Source: JBFMCT01 sp046565765 (lineage in GTDB: Bacteria > Actinomycetota > Acidimicrobiia > Acidimicrobiales > AC-14). From it: a DNA stretch of 59,730 nucleotides. Of the stretch, positions 8,658 to 16,911 are shown piece by piece; within the stretch, counting starts at the first letter, position 1; each line of letters opens with the position of its first letter. The translations under genes and the position numbers were made by a program. A model generated the notes under the pieces. The model saw nothing but the letters and a program-made list of their open reading frames with translations. It did no database searches and was not told the DNA's origin. Location: positions 1 through 59,730 of the forward strand of contig JBKHXX010000036.1 of the NCBI GenBank assembly GCA_046565765.1, given 5' to 3'.

Positions 8658-8747
8658 TCACGCGGCCAGGGAGACCTGGATGGCGAAGGCGAGAAGGATG
8701 GCGAGGCCGCACAGCAGCGCGGCGATGATCAGCTTGCGGGTGCTCAT
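8658..8747 (-). CDS. 29-residue single-span membrane peptide
   Basis: A tiny frame, MSTRKLIIAALLCGLAILL to a final VSLAA, that reads as one transmembrane helix after a short positively charged head. Its ATG overlaps the stop of the DUF2203 gene as ATGA, the coupled arrangement used throughout this genome, and it ends at TGA 8660-8658. The overlap, charge asymmetry and clean helix argue for a real product. Its function is unknown. Confidence 0.55.
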   Translation of the reverse strand: MSTRKLIIAALLCGLAILLAFAIQVSLAA

Positions 8748-9085
8748 TCGGGTTCCCGGGGGAGTTTCTTGCGGCCGGCGAAGCCTTCCTGGGGCAGGTG
8801 CCACCAGTCCAGCTGGGGCTCGCCCCACTTCCAACACAGGTAGTACACCACGCCGTCGGCGCCCTGGGCGTGGAAGTCGAGCAGCCCGGTGGTGGCGTCC
8901 CGCAGCACGATGTCGCCTTCCTGCAGCTCCTCGTAGGCCTCCTGGGCGTCGATCAGGTACGAGCGCTGCCCGTTCTCCGACGGGTGGCGACCGGCCCGCA
9001 CCAGCGCCGCCCGCCGGATGACGCCGACCAGCTCTCGCACCCTCGGCAGGTACGCCCGAGCCTCCTCGACCGTCCAGAACCGCAC
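8744..9085 (-). CDS. DUF2203 family protein
   Basis: A 113-residue cytoplasmic protein matching the DUF2203 pattern: an N-terminal WTVEEARAYLPRVRELV helix, a central GDIVLRDATTGLLDF segment, and the conserved end YYLCWKWGEPQLDWWH followed by GFAGRKKL. No biochemical role is known to me. The GTG start at 9085 is chosen because TACGGT lies exactly 7 bases upstream. The stop overlaps the start of the 29-residue membrane peptide. The gene diverges from the TPP riboswitch and thiG. Confidence 0.8.
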   Translation of the reverse strand: MRFWTVEEARAYLPRVRELVGVIRRAALVRAGRHPSENGQRSYLIDAQEAYEELQEGDIVLRDATTGLLDFHAQGADGVVYYLCWKWGEPQLDWWHLPQEGFAGRKKLPREPE

Positions 9086-9092
9086 GGGGAGT

Positions 9093-9098
9093 ACCGTA
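9093..9098 (-). promoter_or_regulatory. -10 element of the DUF2203 gene (leaderless)
   Basis: TACGGT on the minus strand, 7 bases before the GTG start at 9085. Confidence 0.5.
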
Positions 9099-9114
9099 GT
9101 TCTCGCCTCGAAGT

Positions 9115-9205
9115 ACGCAGGGGAGCTCGGAGCGCCGGGCTGAGAGGCGGGCACGACCGGCCCGCGACCCTCCTGAACCGGCCCGGTAATGCGGGCGGAG
9201 GGAGC
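9115..9205 (+). promoter_or_regulatory. TPP riboswitch (THI element)
   Basis: The conserved parts of the thiamine-pyrophosphate aptamer occur in order: GGGGAGCTC near 9120, the CTGAGA core at 9140-9145, GACCCTCCTGAACC at 9166-9179 and GGTAATGCGGGCGGAGGGA at 9185-9203. The element ends about 10 bases before the thiG ATG, and its last segment overlaps the purine-rich ribosome-binding region. Control is therefore most simply by hiding the ribosome-binding site when TPP is bound. Confidence 0.92.
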
Positions 9206-9214
9206 GTGGGAGCT

Positions 9215-10003
9215 ATGGACGGCGCGGCCGACCGCCTGGTCATCGCGGGCCGGGAGTTCTCGTCCCGGCTGTTCCTGGGCACGGGCAAGTTCCCGTCCAA
9301 CGCGTCGTTGCGCGACGCCATCGTGACGTCGGCCACGGAGATGGTCACCGTCGCCTTGCGGCGCGTCGACCGGCCCTTCTCGGGCGAGGCCGAGGAGGAC
9401 ATCCTCGATGCCGTCGACATGGGCAGGGTGCTGCTGCTCACCAACACCAGCGGCGCCGACGACGCCGAGGAGGCGGTGCGGCTGGCTCGGCTGGCCCGGG
9501 CCGCCGGCCTGCCCACCTGGATCAAGCTGGAGATCACGCCCGAACCCCGCTACCTGCTGCCCGACCCGGTCGAGACGCTGAAGGCGGCCGAGGTCCTGGT
9601 GGCCGACGGGTTCACCGTGCTGCCCTACGTCAACGCCGACCCGGTCCTGTGCAAGCGGCTGGAGGAGGTCGGCTGTGCCACCGTCATGCCCCTCGGCTCG
9701 TGGATCGGCTCCAACCAGGGCCTGCGCACCCGGGCCGCCATCGAGATCATCGTGGAGCAGTCGCTGGTGCCGGTGGTGGTCGACGCCGGGATCGGCGCGC
9801 CGTCCCACGCCTCCGAGGCCATGGAGATCGGAGCCGACGCGGTGCTGGTCAACACGGCCATCGGCACCGCCGGCGACCCCGCTGCCATGGCCGCCGCCTT
9901 CCGGCTGGCGGTCGAGGCCGGACGGCGGGCGTTCCTCGCCGGCCTGCCGGCGGCGGCCACGGCCGCGGCCGCCTCCTCGCCCCTCACCGGGTTCCTGGCG
10001 TAG
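9215..10003 (+). CDS. thiG: Thiazole synthase
   Basis: A 262-residue TIM-barrel enzyme that builds the thiamine thiazole phosphate from DXP, dehydroglycine and the ThiS thiocarboxylate. Family blocks: SRLFLGTGKFPS at the N-terminus, the Schiff-base lysine in TWIKLEI, ADGFTVLPYVNADPVLCKRLEEVGC, MPLGSWIGSNQGL, and the phosphate-binding PVVVDAGIGAPSHASEAMEIGADAVLVNTAIG. The ATG lies just behind the TPP riboswitch. thiH follows after 5 bases. The partner thiS and the coupling enzyme thiE are 23 kb away. Confidence 0.95.
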   Translation: MDGAADRLVIAGREFSSRLFLGTGKFPSNASLRDAIVTSATEMVTVALRRVDRPFSGEAEEDILDAVDMGRVLLLTNTSGADDAEEAVRLARLARAAGLPTWIKLEITPEPRYLLPDPVETLKAAEVLVADGFTVLPYVNADPVLCKRLEEVGCATVMPLGSWIGSNQGLRTRAAIEIIVEQSLVPVVVDAGIGAPSHASEAMEIGADAVLVNTAIGTAGDPAAMAAAFRLAVEAGRRAFLAGLPAAATAAAASSPLTGFLA

Positions 10004-10008
10004 CCGCG

Positions 10009-11184
10009 TTGACCGCCCAGGCCGTCCTCCTCGAATCACGGCCCCAAGGGGTGCCGGCCGGCACGGCCGCGGCCGACCTCGTCGCCTTCCTCGACGACGA
10101 CCTGGCCCGGTTGCGGCGGCGGGTAGCGGCCGCCACCCCGGCCGACGTCGAGCGGGCCCTGGCCGCCTCCCGCCGCACGCCGGCCGACTTCGCCGCCCTG
10201 CTGTCGCCGGCGGCGGCCGCCCGCCTCGAAGACCTGGCCCAGGCGGCCCACGAGGCGACCGTGCGGCGGTTCGGCCGGGTGGTGCGGATGTTCGCCCCCC
10301 TGTACCTGTCCAACGAGTGCGTCTCCACCTGCACGTACTGCGGGTTCTCCTCGGGCAACGAGGTGGCCCGGCGCACGCTGGACGTCGGCGAGGTGGTGCG
10401 CGAGGCGGAGGCCCTCCTCGAGCGGGGGTTCCGCCACCTGCTGCTGGTGGCGGGCGAGCACGCCCGCATCGTGTCCAAGGACTACCTGGTCGACTGCGTG
10501 GCGGCGCTGGCGCCGGTCGTGCCCTCGGTGTCGGTGGAGGTGCAGGTGTGGGACACGGCGACTTACCGGCGGCTGGTGCAAGCGGGCTGCGAGGGCCTGG
10601 TCGTCTACCAGGAGACCTACGACCCGGGCACCTACGCCTCCGTCCACCTGAAGGGGAAGAAGCGGAACTACGACTGGCGCCTGGCCGCCCCCGACCGGGG
10701 CGCGGAGGCGGGCATGCGGCGGCTGGGGATCGGCGCCCTGCTCGGCCTCCACGACGACTGGCCGGCGGAGGCCCTGGCCCTGGCCGCCCACGCCCGGGCC
10801 CTGCTGCGGCGTTGGTGGCGGTGCGACCTCACCGTCTCGCTGCCGCGCCTGCGACCCGCCGCGGGGGAGTACGAGCCGGCCAACCCCCTCACCGACGCCG
10901 ACCTGGTCCAGCTGCTGTGCGCCCTGCGGCTGTTCCTGCCCGACGTAGGGGTGTCGCTGTCCACGCGCGAGCCGCCCGCGCTGCGCGACGCGCTGGTGCC
11001 GCTGGGCGTGACCCAGCTGTCGGCCGGCTCCCACACCGAGCCCGGCGGCTACGCCGAGCCCAGCCCGGCCGGCGCCCAGTTCGAGGTGGCCGACGACCGG
11101 GCTCCGGCCGAGGTGGCGGCCCGCCTGCGCGCCGCCGGCTACGACCCCGTCTGGAGGGACACGATCGGCCCCCGCCGAGCCTGA
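10009..11184 (+). CDS. thiH: 2-iminoacetate synthase (tyrosine lyase)
   Basis: A 391-residue radical-SAM enzyme that cleaves tyrosine to give dehydroglycine for ThiG. The CX3CX2C cluster is at Cys104, Cys108 and Cys111 (NECVSTCTYCGF), followed by VYQETYDPGTYASVHLKGKK, GIGALLGLHDDWP and AGSHTEPGGY typical of ThiH. The TTG at 10009 is the first in-frame start after thiG and is used here; a start inside thiG is possible. Having ThiH rather than the oxygen-dependent ThiO means thiazole synthesis draws on the Fe-S supply. Confidence 0.92.
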   Translation: MTAQAVLLESRPQGVPAGTAAADLVAFLDDDLARLRRRVAAATPADVERALAASRRTPADFAALLSPAAAARLEDLAQAAHEATVRRFGRVVRMFAPLYLSNECVSTCTYCGFSSGNEVARRTLDVGEVVREAEALLERGFRHLLLVAGEHARIVSKDYLVDCVAALAPVVPSVSVEVQVWDTATYRRLVQAGCEGLVVYQETYDPGTYASVHLKGKKRNYDWRLAAPDRGAEAGMRRLGIGALLGLHDDWPAEALALAAHARALLRRWWRCDLTVSLPRLRPAAGEYEPANPLTDADLVQLLCALRLFLPDVGVSLSTREPPALRDALVPLGVTQLSAGSHTEPGGYAEPSPAGAQFEVADDRAPAEVAARLRAAGYDPVWRDTIGPRRA

Positions 11185-11257
11185 GAACGGCGGGAACCGG
11201 GCGGCCGCCGGCCACGTCCAACCCCTCGCACGACGTCGACCGAACGAACGAAGCGAG

Positions 11258-12337
11258 GTGGCCATGCGCCGGTTCCTGTTGATTCTGACGGCGGCGGCGG
11301 CGGTGGTGGGACTGGGATCGGGGCCGGCGGGGGCGTGCGGGGGCCTCATCGGCCGCAACGGCGCCGTCAACCTCCTCAAGACCACCACCCTGGCGGCGTA
11401 CACCGACGGGGTGGAGCACTACGTGACCTCGTTCGAGTTCGCCGGCGCGGGCGGGGAGTTCGGCTCCATCGTCCCCCTGCCGGCTGTGCCGACCAACGTG
11501 GAGCGGGGCGGGGACTGGACGTTGCAGCGGTTGGTCCGTGAGGTCCGGCCGCCGGTGCTCCTGTCGGCCCGGGCCGAGTCCCGCACGGCGGCCGCGGGCG
11601 ACGAGGCCCAGGTCCTTCTCGAGAAGCGCATCGACGCCCTCGACCTCACCGTGCTGCGGGGCGGGGCCCGGGCGGTGGGCGAGTGGGCCACCCAGCACGG
11701 ATTCCTGCTGACGCCCGACGCGCCCGAGGTGCTCGACTTCTACGCCGCCCGCAGCCAGATCTTCCTGGCCGCCCGCTTCGACGCCGACGCCGCCCGCCAG
11801 CGGGGCGTGGCCCTGGGCGACGGCACGCCCATCCACCTCACCATCCCCACCGACAACCCGTGGGTGCCGCTGCGCATCCTCGCCCTCGGGCGGCAGCCGG
11901 CCGAGCGGGTGAGCGCCGACGTCTTTTTGCTCACCGACCGCCGCCCCGCCCTCCTTCCCGGCGACGACGCCCCCGGCCTCCGCCTCCAGTCCCAGGAGCG
12001 GGCCTCGGCCGGGTTGATCGCCGACCTGCGGTCGGACAGGGGGATGGAGTGGGTGCCCGAGTCGTCCTGGCTGACCTACCTCCAGGTGGACGCCGCCCCC
12101 GGCGAACTGACCTACGACCTGGCCGTGGACGCCAGCGGCGAGGACCACCCGTCCCGGGTGGCGGCCGGCCTCGAGGGCGTGCCGGCGGTGAGCCGGCAGT
12201 CGGGGCCCGGCGGCGCCACCGGCGGTGACGCGGGCGGTTCGGCCTGGCCGTTGGCGGTCGGGATCGGCGCCGGTGCGGCCGTGCTGGTGGGCACGGCGGT
12301 CGCCATGGCGGCCGGCACCCGGCGGCGGGCGGCATGA
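11258..12337 (+). CDS. DUF2330 family membrane-anchored secreted protein
   Basis: A 359-residue protein with a signal peptide (residues about 3-27, ending AGA) whose mature part opens with CGG, as in DUF2330 proteins. Next come the SFEFAGAGGEFGSIVPLPAVP block, a long mixed alpha/beta outer domain and a C-terminal membrane span (about residues 325-352) with an Arg-rich cytoplasmic tail. It is probably held at the outer membrane face from the C-terminus. GTG 11258 and ATG 11264 are equally possible starts. The stop overlaps the cupredoxin start as ATGA, so the two are probably made together. Function unknown. Confidence 0.75.
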   Translation: MAMRRFLLILTAAAAVVGLGSGPAGACGGLIGRNGAVNLLKTTTLAAYTDGVEHYVTSFEFAGAGGEFGSIVPLPAVPTNVERGGDWTLQRLVREVRPPVLLSARAESRTAAAGDEAQVLLEKRIDALDLTVLRGGARAVGEWATQHGFLLTPDAPEVLDFYAARSQIFLAARFDADAARQRGVALGDGTPIHLTIPTDNPWVPLRILALGRQPAERVSADVFLLTDRRPALLPGDDAPGLRLQSQERASAGLIADLRSDRGMEWVPESSWLTYLQVDAAPGELTYDLAVDASGEDHPSRVAAGLEGVPAVSRQSGPGGATGGDAGGSAWPLAVGIGAGAAVLVGTAVAMAAGTRRRAA

Positions 12338-12750
12338 GGCGGCTGGCGGCGGCGGCCCTGGCGGCGGCCGGCCTGGCGGGGGCCGGCCTGAGCGGGTGTG
12401 CCGCCGCCGGGGCCGAAGGACCGGAGGTGGGGACGGTCGTGCTCGACGTCCACCACTCCCGGTTCTCGCCGGCCCACGTGGAGGTCTCCGCCGGCCAGAC
12501 GGTGCGGTTCGTGGTTCGCAACGCCGACCCCATCCCCCACGAGCTGATCGTGGGCGACATGGCCGTGCAGGACGTCCACGAGCGGGGGACGGAGGCGCAC
12601 CACGCCGACCGCCCCGGCGAGGTGTCGGTGGCGCCGGGAGCGACGGCCGAGACGACCTACACGTTCCGGACCCCCGGCCGGCTGTACTTCGGCTGCCACC
12701 TGCCGGGCCACTGGGCCTACGGCATGCAGGGCGTGATCAGCGTGCGCTGA
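12334..12750 (+). CDS. Cupredoxin-domain lipoprotein
   Basis: A 138-residue exported blue-copper-type protein. The signal peptide ends in a lipobox (AGLSGC). The single cupredoxin domain has the expected type-1 copper ligands: a first His in PIPHELIVGD, then Cys, His and Met in YFGCHLPGHWAYGM. Such proteins carry electrons or bind copper outside the membrane; the partner is not visible here. It is coupled to the DUF2330 gene by an ATGA overlap. Its last 14 bases overlap the convergent helicase gene. Confidence 0.85.
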   Translation: MRRLAAAALAAAGLAGAGLSGCAAAGAEGPEVGTVVLDVHHSRFSPAHVEVSAGQTVRFVVRNADPIPHELIVGDMAVQDVHERGTEAHHADRPGEVSVAPGATAETTYTFRTPGRLYFGCHLPGHWAYGMQGVISVR

Positions 12751-13978
12751 CCGGGCGCTTCCGGGGGCGGCGCCGGGGCCGGGTGCGGGCGGGCGCGGGG
12801 GAGGCCACCGCAGCCGCGGCGGCCGGCGCCGGGCGGGCTGAGCGGGCCCGGGTGGCGCTGGGCGTCTCGGGGGCGTCGAGGTCCTGGGGCAGGCCCAGCT
12901 CCCGCTGGAGCTCCCGCACCGTGCGGCGCTGCGTGCGGTCGGGGGGCACGAACGAGACCACGGTGCCGCTGGCGCCGGCCCGGCCGGTGCGGCCGGAGCG
13001 GTGCACGTAGTCCTTCACGTCGGCCGGGAGGTCGAAGTGGACGACGCAGGACACGCCGGTCACGTGGATGCCCCGGGCGACCACGTCGGTGGCGACCAGC
13101 GCCTCGGCCGACCCGGATGTGAAGGCGGCCAGGGCCCGGTCGCGCTGGGCCTGGCTGCGGTTGCCGTGGATGGCGACGGCCCCGATCCCCTCGCCTGAGA
13201 GCTGGCGGACGAGTCGGTCGGCCCCGTGCTTGGTGCGGCAGAACACGATCGTGCTGCCGTGCCTCGACACCAGGTCGGCGGTGAGCCGCACCCGGTTGGA
13301 CGGCTCGGTGGGCCAGAACAGGTGGCGGACGTCGCCCGCATCGGCCTCCAAGGGCTCGGCGTCGTGGCGCCGGGGCGAGCGCTGGTAGCGGCGGACGAGG
13401 GCGTCGACCTCCCCGTCGAGGGTGGCCGAGAACAGCAGGGTCTGGCGGTCGGGGCTGGTGGCGTCCAGGATGCGGCGGACGGCGGGAAGGAACCCCATGT
13501 CGGCCATCCGGTCGGCCTCGTCCACGACGACGACGTCGACCTCGTTCAGCCGGACGTCGCCGCGGTCGATTAGGTCCTCCAGCCGGCCCGGGCACGCGAC
13601 GAGGATGTCGACTCCGCGGTGGAGCGCCTTGTTCTGGGCCTCGTAGCCGGTACCGCCGTAGACGGCGGCGACGGTGCGCTGGCGGGCGGCGGCCAAGGGG
13701 GCGACCTCGCGCTGGATCTGGGCGGCCAGCTCCCGGGTGGGTGCGAGGACGAGGGCCCGGGGGCGGCGCCGCTGGGCCTTGGCGGTGCGCACGGCCAGGG
13801 CGAGGGCGAAGGCGAGGGTCTTGCCGGAGCCGGTGGGGGCCTTGCCGCAGACGTCGTGGCCGGCGAGGGCGTCGGGAAGGGTGGCGGCCTGGATGGGGAA
13901 GGGTGCGGCGATCTCCCGCCGCGTGAGCACGGCGACGAGGTCGGCGGGCACGCCGAGGTCGATGAAGGTGGGCGGCAC
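12737..13978 (-). CDS. DEAD-box RNA helicase
   Basis: An ATP-dependent RNA helicase of about 413 residues. The Q motif (FIDLGVP...FPIQAATLP), Walker A (APTGSGKT), PTRELA, the DEAD box (VVVDEADRM), SAT (LFSATLDG), ARGI-type motif V (ATDVVARGIHV) and HRSGRTGRAG all appear in order, then a basic Arg/Pro/Ala tail that could bind RNA. GTG 13978 is chosen because ACGGAG lies at proper spacing; an in-frame ATG at 14086 would add 36 low-complexity residues. It diverges from the cold-shock gene, which fits a shared role in unfolding RNA. Confidence 0.9.
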   Translation of the reverse strand: MPPTFIDLGVPADLVAVLTRREIAAPFPIQAATLPDALAGHDVCGKAPTGSGKTLAFALALAVRTAKAQRRRPRALVLAPTRELAAQIQREVAPLAAARQRTVAAVYGGTGYEAQNKALHRGVDILVACPGRLEDLIDRGDVRLNEVDVVVVDEADRMADMGFLPAVRRILDATSPDRQTLLFSATLDGEVDALVRRYQRSPRRHDAEPLEADAGDVRHLFWPTEPSNRVRLTADLVSRHGSTIVFCRTKHGADRLVRQLSGEGIGAVAIHGNRSQAQRDRALAAFTSGSAEALVATDVVARGIHVTGVSCVVHFDLPADVKDYVHRSGRTGRAGASGTVVSFVPPDRTQRRTVRELQRELGLPQDLDAPETPSATRARSARPAPAAAAAVASPAPARTRPRRRPRKRPVSAR

Positions 13979-14140
13979 GAAAAGATGCTCCGTTCGAGCG
14001 GTGAGGCGGCTCGAGCGGGTTCTCGGTGCCTCCGCCGGCGGCTGTGGCCGGCGCCGCTGCGGCACGGTGCCGAGGCGGTACGCCACTGTACCTCGTCGCG
14101 GTCCGTGCCGGGTGCGGTCGGGCAGGGGCCCGGATGGGCC

Positions 14141-14146
14141 TATCCT
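14141..14146 (+). promoter_or_regulatory. Probable -10 of the cold-shock gene
   Basis: TATCCT is the best -10 match in the 213-base gap between the helicase and cold-shock starts. It implies a 5' leader of about 40 bases with purine-rich GAGAGCGAGA before the start. I see nothing else in this gap. Confidence 0.4.
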
Positions 14147-14191
14147 GGTGCGCCGGGTGCGTCATACGGACGGCCCGAGAGCGAGAGCGAG

Positions 14192-14398
14192 ATGCACGTG
14201 GCCACTGGGACAGTGAAGTTCTTCAATGCGGAAAAGGGCTACGGCTTCATCTCGCGCGAGCAGGGCGAAGACGTCTTCGTCCACTACTCCAACATCGAGG
14301 GGTCCGGCTACCGGTCGCTCGACGAGGGCCAGCGTGTGGAGTTCACGGTCGCGCCCGGACGCAAGGGCGAGGAAGCGCAGAACGTGCGGGTTCTTTGA
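14192..14398 (+). CDS. Cold-shock domain protein (CspA family)
   Basis: A 68-residue single-stranded nucleic-acid-binding beta barrel. RNP1 (KGYGFIS) and RNP2 (DVFVHYS) are intact, with the usual GTVKFFNAEKG opening. The GTG at 14198 would give the classical MATGTVKFFN start; ATG 14192 adds two residues. The stop overlaps the TTG of the next gene (TTGA), so the SHOCT-like protein is probably coupled to it. Confidence 0.93.
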   Translation: MHVATGTVKFFNAEKGYGFISREQGEDVFVHYSNIEGSGYRSLDEGQRVEFTVAPGRKGEEAQNVRVL

Positions 14399-14670
14399 GC
14401 GCCCGCCGCACGAGCTTCGGCAAGGTCGCGAGGGAGCGGGACAAGAAGGCCAAAGCCGCCGCCAAGCGTGAGCAGCGCCAGTCGCGGAGCTCCGGCGCGC
14501 CCGACGAGGTCGAAGAGGCCCCGCCCGAGCGCAGCGGCCCGGAGCTCAGCACGCCCGAGCTGCTCCAGCGGGTCGAGGACCTGCACCGGCGCTACGACGA
14601 GGGCCTCATCTCCTTCGACGAGTACGAGGAGCAGAAGGCCGACCTGCTGAGCCGCATCAAGCTGGACTAG
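14395..14670 (+). CDS. Basic protein with C-terminal SHOCT-like motif
   Basis: A 91-residue protein. The N-terminal half is highly charged (Lys/Arg, then Glu/Pro) and probably disordered. The last 36 residues (LLQRVEDLHRRYDEGLISF to DLLSRI) match the SHOCT pattern of two short helices around a G-hydrophobic-[ST] turn and EEQKADLL. SHOCT modules usually sit at protein ends and may mediate oligomerisation. The TTG start overlaps the cold-shock stop. The 3' end overlaps the convergent HAD gene by 14 bases. Confidence 0.65.
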   Translation: MSARRTSFGKVARERDKKAKAAAKREQRQSRSSGAPDEVEEAPPERSGPELSTPELLQRVEDLHRRYDEGLISFDEYEEQKADLLSRIKLD

Positions 14671-15391
14671 GGCCGGCCCGGCGCGTCCCCCAGTGGTCCA
14701 CCAGGGGGACGAGCTCGGGGAGCGAGCGGATCACCGCGTCGGGGTCGACGGGCGTGTCGTCGACGATCCACGGGTTCGGGCGCAGCACCGCTCGCATGCC
14801 CGCGCCCTGGGCGCCGGTGATGTCGTCCCATGGGCGGTCCCCCACGAACACCGCCTCGGCCGGGTCGTCGACGCCCACGGCGTCGAGGGCGGCCCGGAAG
14901 GCGGTCGGGTGGGGCTTCTGGAACTCCATCTCGCTGGTGTAGAGGCGGGCGTCGAGCAGCTCGGCCAGCCCGTCGCGCTCCAGGAACCGGTCGTGGAAGG
15001 TACGTGGCCAGTGGGTGTTGGAGAGCAGGGCGGTGGCCACGCCCCGCTCCTGCAGGGCGGCCAGCGTCGGCGCTGCGTCGAGGTCATGGCGGATGTGGGG
15101 GGTCCATGCGTCGAGGTGGCGGACGGCGGCCTCCTCCAGTAAGGCCTCGGCCACGTCGATGCCGAGCGCCTTGGTGGCCTCGGCCACGAGGGCGGCCAGC
15201 GTGCCGCTGCGCTGGTGGCTCGAGGTGGTGCGCCAGAACTCGTTCTCGACCTCGACCAGGCGGGCGGTGATCGCCTCCTCCCGCTCCGGGTCGATATGGC
15301 GCGCCACCAGCCGCCACGCGTCGACCATCTCCGCCCGCACGAACTGCGAGAGCGTGCCCCCCCAGTCGAACACCACGGCCCGCACGGTCAC
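14657..15391 (-). CDS. HAD-family hydrolase
   Basis: A 244-residue haloacid-dehalogenase-fold hydrolase, probably a phosphatase. Motif I is FDWGGTL: the nucleophile Asp is present but the second Asp of DxD is Gly, a variant found in some subfamilies. Motif II is ALLSNTHW, motif III the Lys in EFQKPHP, and motif IV VFVGDRPWDDITGA. A helical cap lies between motifs I and II. The GTG start overlaps the hyuB stop as GTGA, so it may be the last gene of the hyuA-hyuB transcript. The substrate is unknown. Confidence 0.85.
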   Translation of the reverse strand: MTVRAVVFDWGGTLSQFVRAEMVDAWRLVARHIDPEREEAITARLVEVENEFWRTTSSHQRSGTLAALVAEATKALGIDVAEALLEEAAVRHLDAWTPHIRHDLDAAPTLAALQERGVATALLSNTHWPRTFHDRFLERDGLAELLDARLYTSEMEFQKPHPTAFRAALDAVGVDDPAEAVFVGDRPWDDITGAQGAGMRAVLRPNPWIVDDTPVDPDAVIRSLPELVPLVDHWGTRRAGPSPA

Positions 15392-16911
15392 GGCCGGGGA
15401 CCGTACCCCCCGCCGCCCGGGGTGAGGATCCGTACCACGTCGCCCGCCCGCAGCCGGACCGTGCACTTGTCGGGCAGCCGCTCGGCCCGGGACTCGTCGC
15501 CGCCAGGCAGGAGCCAGTTCTCGCCGGGTGCGCCCGGCTCGCCGCCCTGCAAGCCCCAGGGCCGGGACTTCCGCCGCTCGGTGATGAGCGACACGGTGGC
15601 GTCCTCCAGCATCTCCAGGTCGCGCTCCACGCCCTCGCCGCCCGCCCACCGCCCCGCCCCGCCGCTGCCTCGCCGCAGCCGGTACCGCCGCACCCGCATC
15701 CCGTAGGCCCGCTCCAGCGCCTCGACCGGGGTGTTCTGGGTGTTGGTCATCCCGGTCTGGACGCCGCTCATGCCGGGCCGGCCGGGGCGGCCGCCCTGCC
15801 CGCCGGCCACCGTCTCGTAGTACACCCAGCCGTCGCCGCCCACGAGGGTGTTGTTCATCGTGCCCTGGTTGGCCGCGCCGACCCGGTCGGGCACGGCCTG
15901 GGCCAGGGCGCCCAGGCAGACGTCGGCCACCCGCTGGCTGACCTCCACGTTGCCCGCCCCCACGGCCGCGGGCGGACGGGCGGCCACGATCGAGCCGGCC
16001 GGGGCCAAGACCCGCACCGCCCGCATGGCCCCGCCGTTGGCCGGGATGGTCGGGTCGGTGGCGCTGCGCAGGGCGAACGACACCGCGCTGGCGGTGACGG
16101 CCTCGACGGCGTTGACGTTGCCCGGCCGCTGGTCGTCGGTGCCGGTGAAGTCGAAGGTGGCGGTGTCGCCCTCGATGGTGAGGGTGAGGACGACGCGGGC
16201 CGGCCGCTGCTGCTCGGGACGGGGGCCGCACGAGTCGAGCACGTCCTCGAACGTCCAGCGGCCGTCGGGCATGGCGGCCAGGGCGGCCCGCATGCGGCGC
16301 TCCCCGTAGGCGGTGACCTCGTCGAGCGGGGCGCCGGCGAACTCCGCCAGCCGCTCCACGCCCACCACGTTGGCCCCCCGCTGGGCGTCGAGGTCGCCCC
16401 GCCGCTCGTCGGGCGTGCGGGAGCCGGCCACGATGATCGCCTCCACCTCGGGGGTGAGCAGCACCGGCGGCACCCGCAGCCCTTCCTGCTGGATCTCGAC
16501 CGCCTCGGCCGGCATGGAACCGGGCGCCATCCCCCCCAGGTCGGCGTGGTGGGCCCGGTTGGCGGCCCACCCGACGAGGCGGTCCTCGACGAAGCAGGGC
16601 GCGACCAGGGTGAGGTCGTTCAGGTGGGTGCCGCCCGCGAAGGGGTCGTTGAGCGCGACCTGGTCGCCCGCCCGCAGCCGCCCGCCGACGGCCTTGATGG
16701 CGGCCGCCACCGAGGCGGGCATCGACCCGAGGTGGACGGGGATGTGCTCGGCCTGCACGACCATCTCGCCCTCGGGGGTGAACAGGGCGGCCGAGCAGTC
16801 GGCCCGCTCCTTGATGTTGGGGCTGAACGACGCCCGCCGCAGCACCGCCCCCATCTCCTCGGCCACGCCCGTCAGCCGCGAGATCAGCACCTGGAGCTCG
16901 GCCGGGTTCAC
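15388..16911 (-). CDS. Hydantoinase B/oxoprolinase family protein
   Basis: The 507-residue beta subunit of an ATP-dependent cyclic-amide hydrolase (hydantoinase, 5-oxoprolinase or acetone-carboxylase-like superfamily). Characteristic parts are RASFSPNIKERADCSAALF, HIPVHLGSMPASV, GDQVALNDPFAGGTHLNDL, ANRAHHADLGGMAPGSMP, and the Gly-rich end GGGGYGP. The GTG at 16911 overlaps the hyuA stop (GTGA) and begins at the usual NPAELQVL start region. It pairs with HyuA. The substrate cannot be read from sequence. Confidence 0.9.
   Translation of the reverse strand: MNPAELQVLISRLTGVAEEMGAVLRRASFSPNIKERADCSAALFTPEGEMVVQAEHIPVHLGSMPASVAAAIKAVGGRLRAGDQVALNDPFAGGTHLNDLTLVAPCFVEDRLVGWAANRAHHADLGGMAPGSMPAEAVEIQQEGLRVPPVLLTPEVEAIIVAGSRTPDERRGDLDAQRGANVVGVERLAEFAGAPLDEVTAYGERRMRAALAAMPDGRWTFEDVLDSCGPRPEQQRPARVVLTLTIEGDTATFDFTGTDDQRPGNVNAVEAVTASAVSFALRSATDPTIPANGGAMRAVRVLAPAGSIVAARPPAAVGAGNVEVSQRVADVCLGALAQAVPDRVGAANQGTMNNTLVGGDGWVYYETVAGGQGGRPGRPGMSGVQTGMTNTQNTPVEALERAYGMRVRRYRLRRGSGGAGRWAGGEGVERDLEMLEDATVSLITERRKSRPWGLQGGEPGAPGENWLLPGGDESRAERLPDKCTVRLRAGDVVRILTPGGGGYGPRP

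Noticed and set aside
14026..14191. Upstream in-frame extension of the cold-shock and SHOCT-like genes
   Set aside because: The extended translations are Arg/Gly/Pro low complexity, and the family similarity begins exactly at the chosen starts.
14657..16570. A single protein joining part of HyuB to the HAD hydrolase
   Set aside because: The open frame covers antiphase HyuB sequence before the HAD start; the true HyuB frame ends at 15388 with a GTGA overlap.
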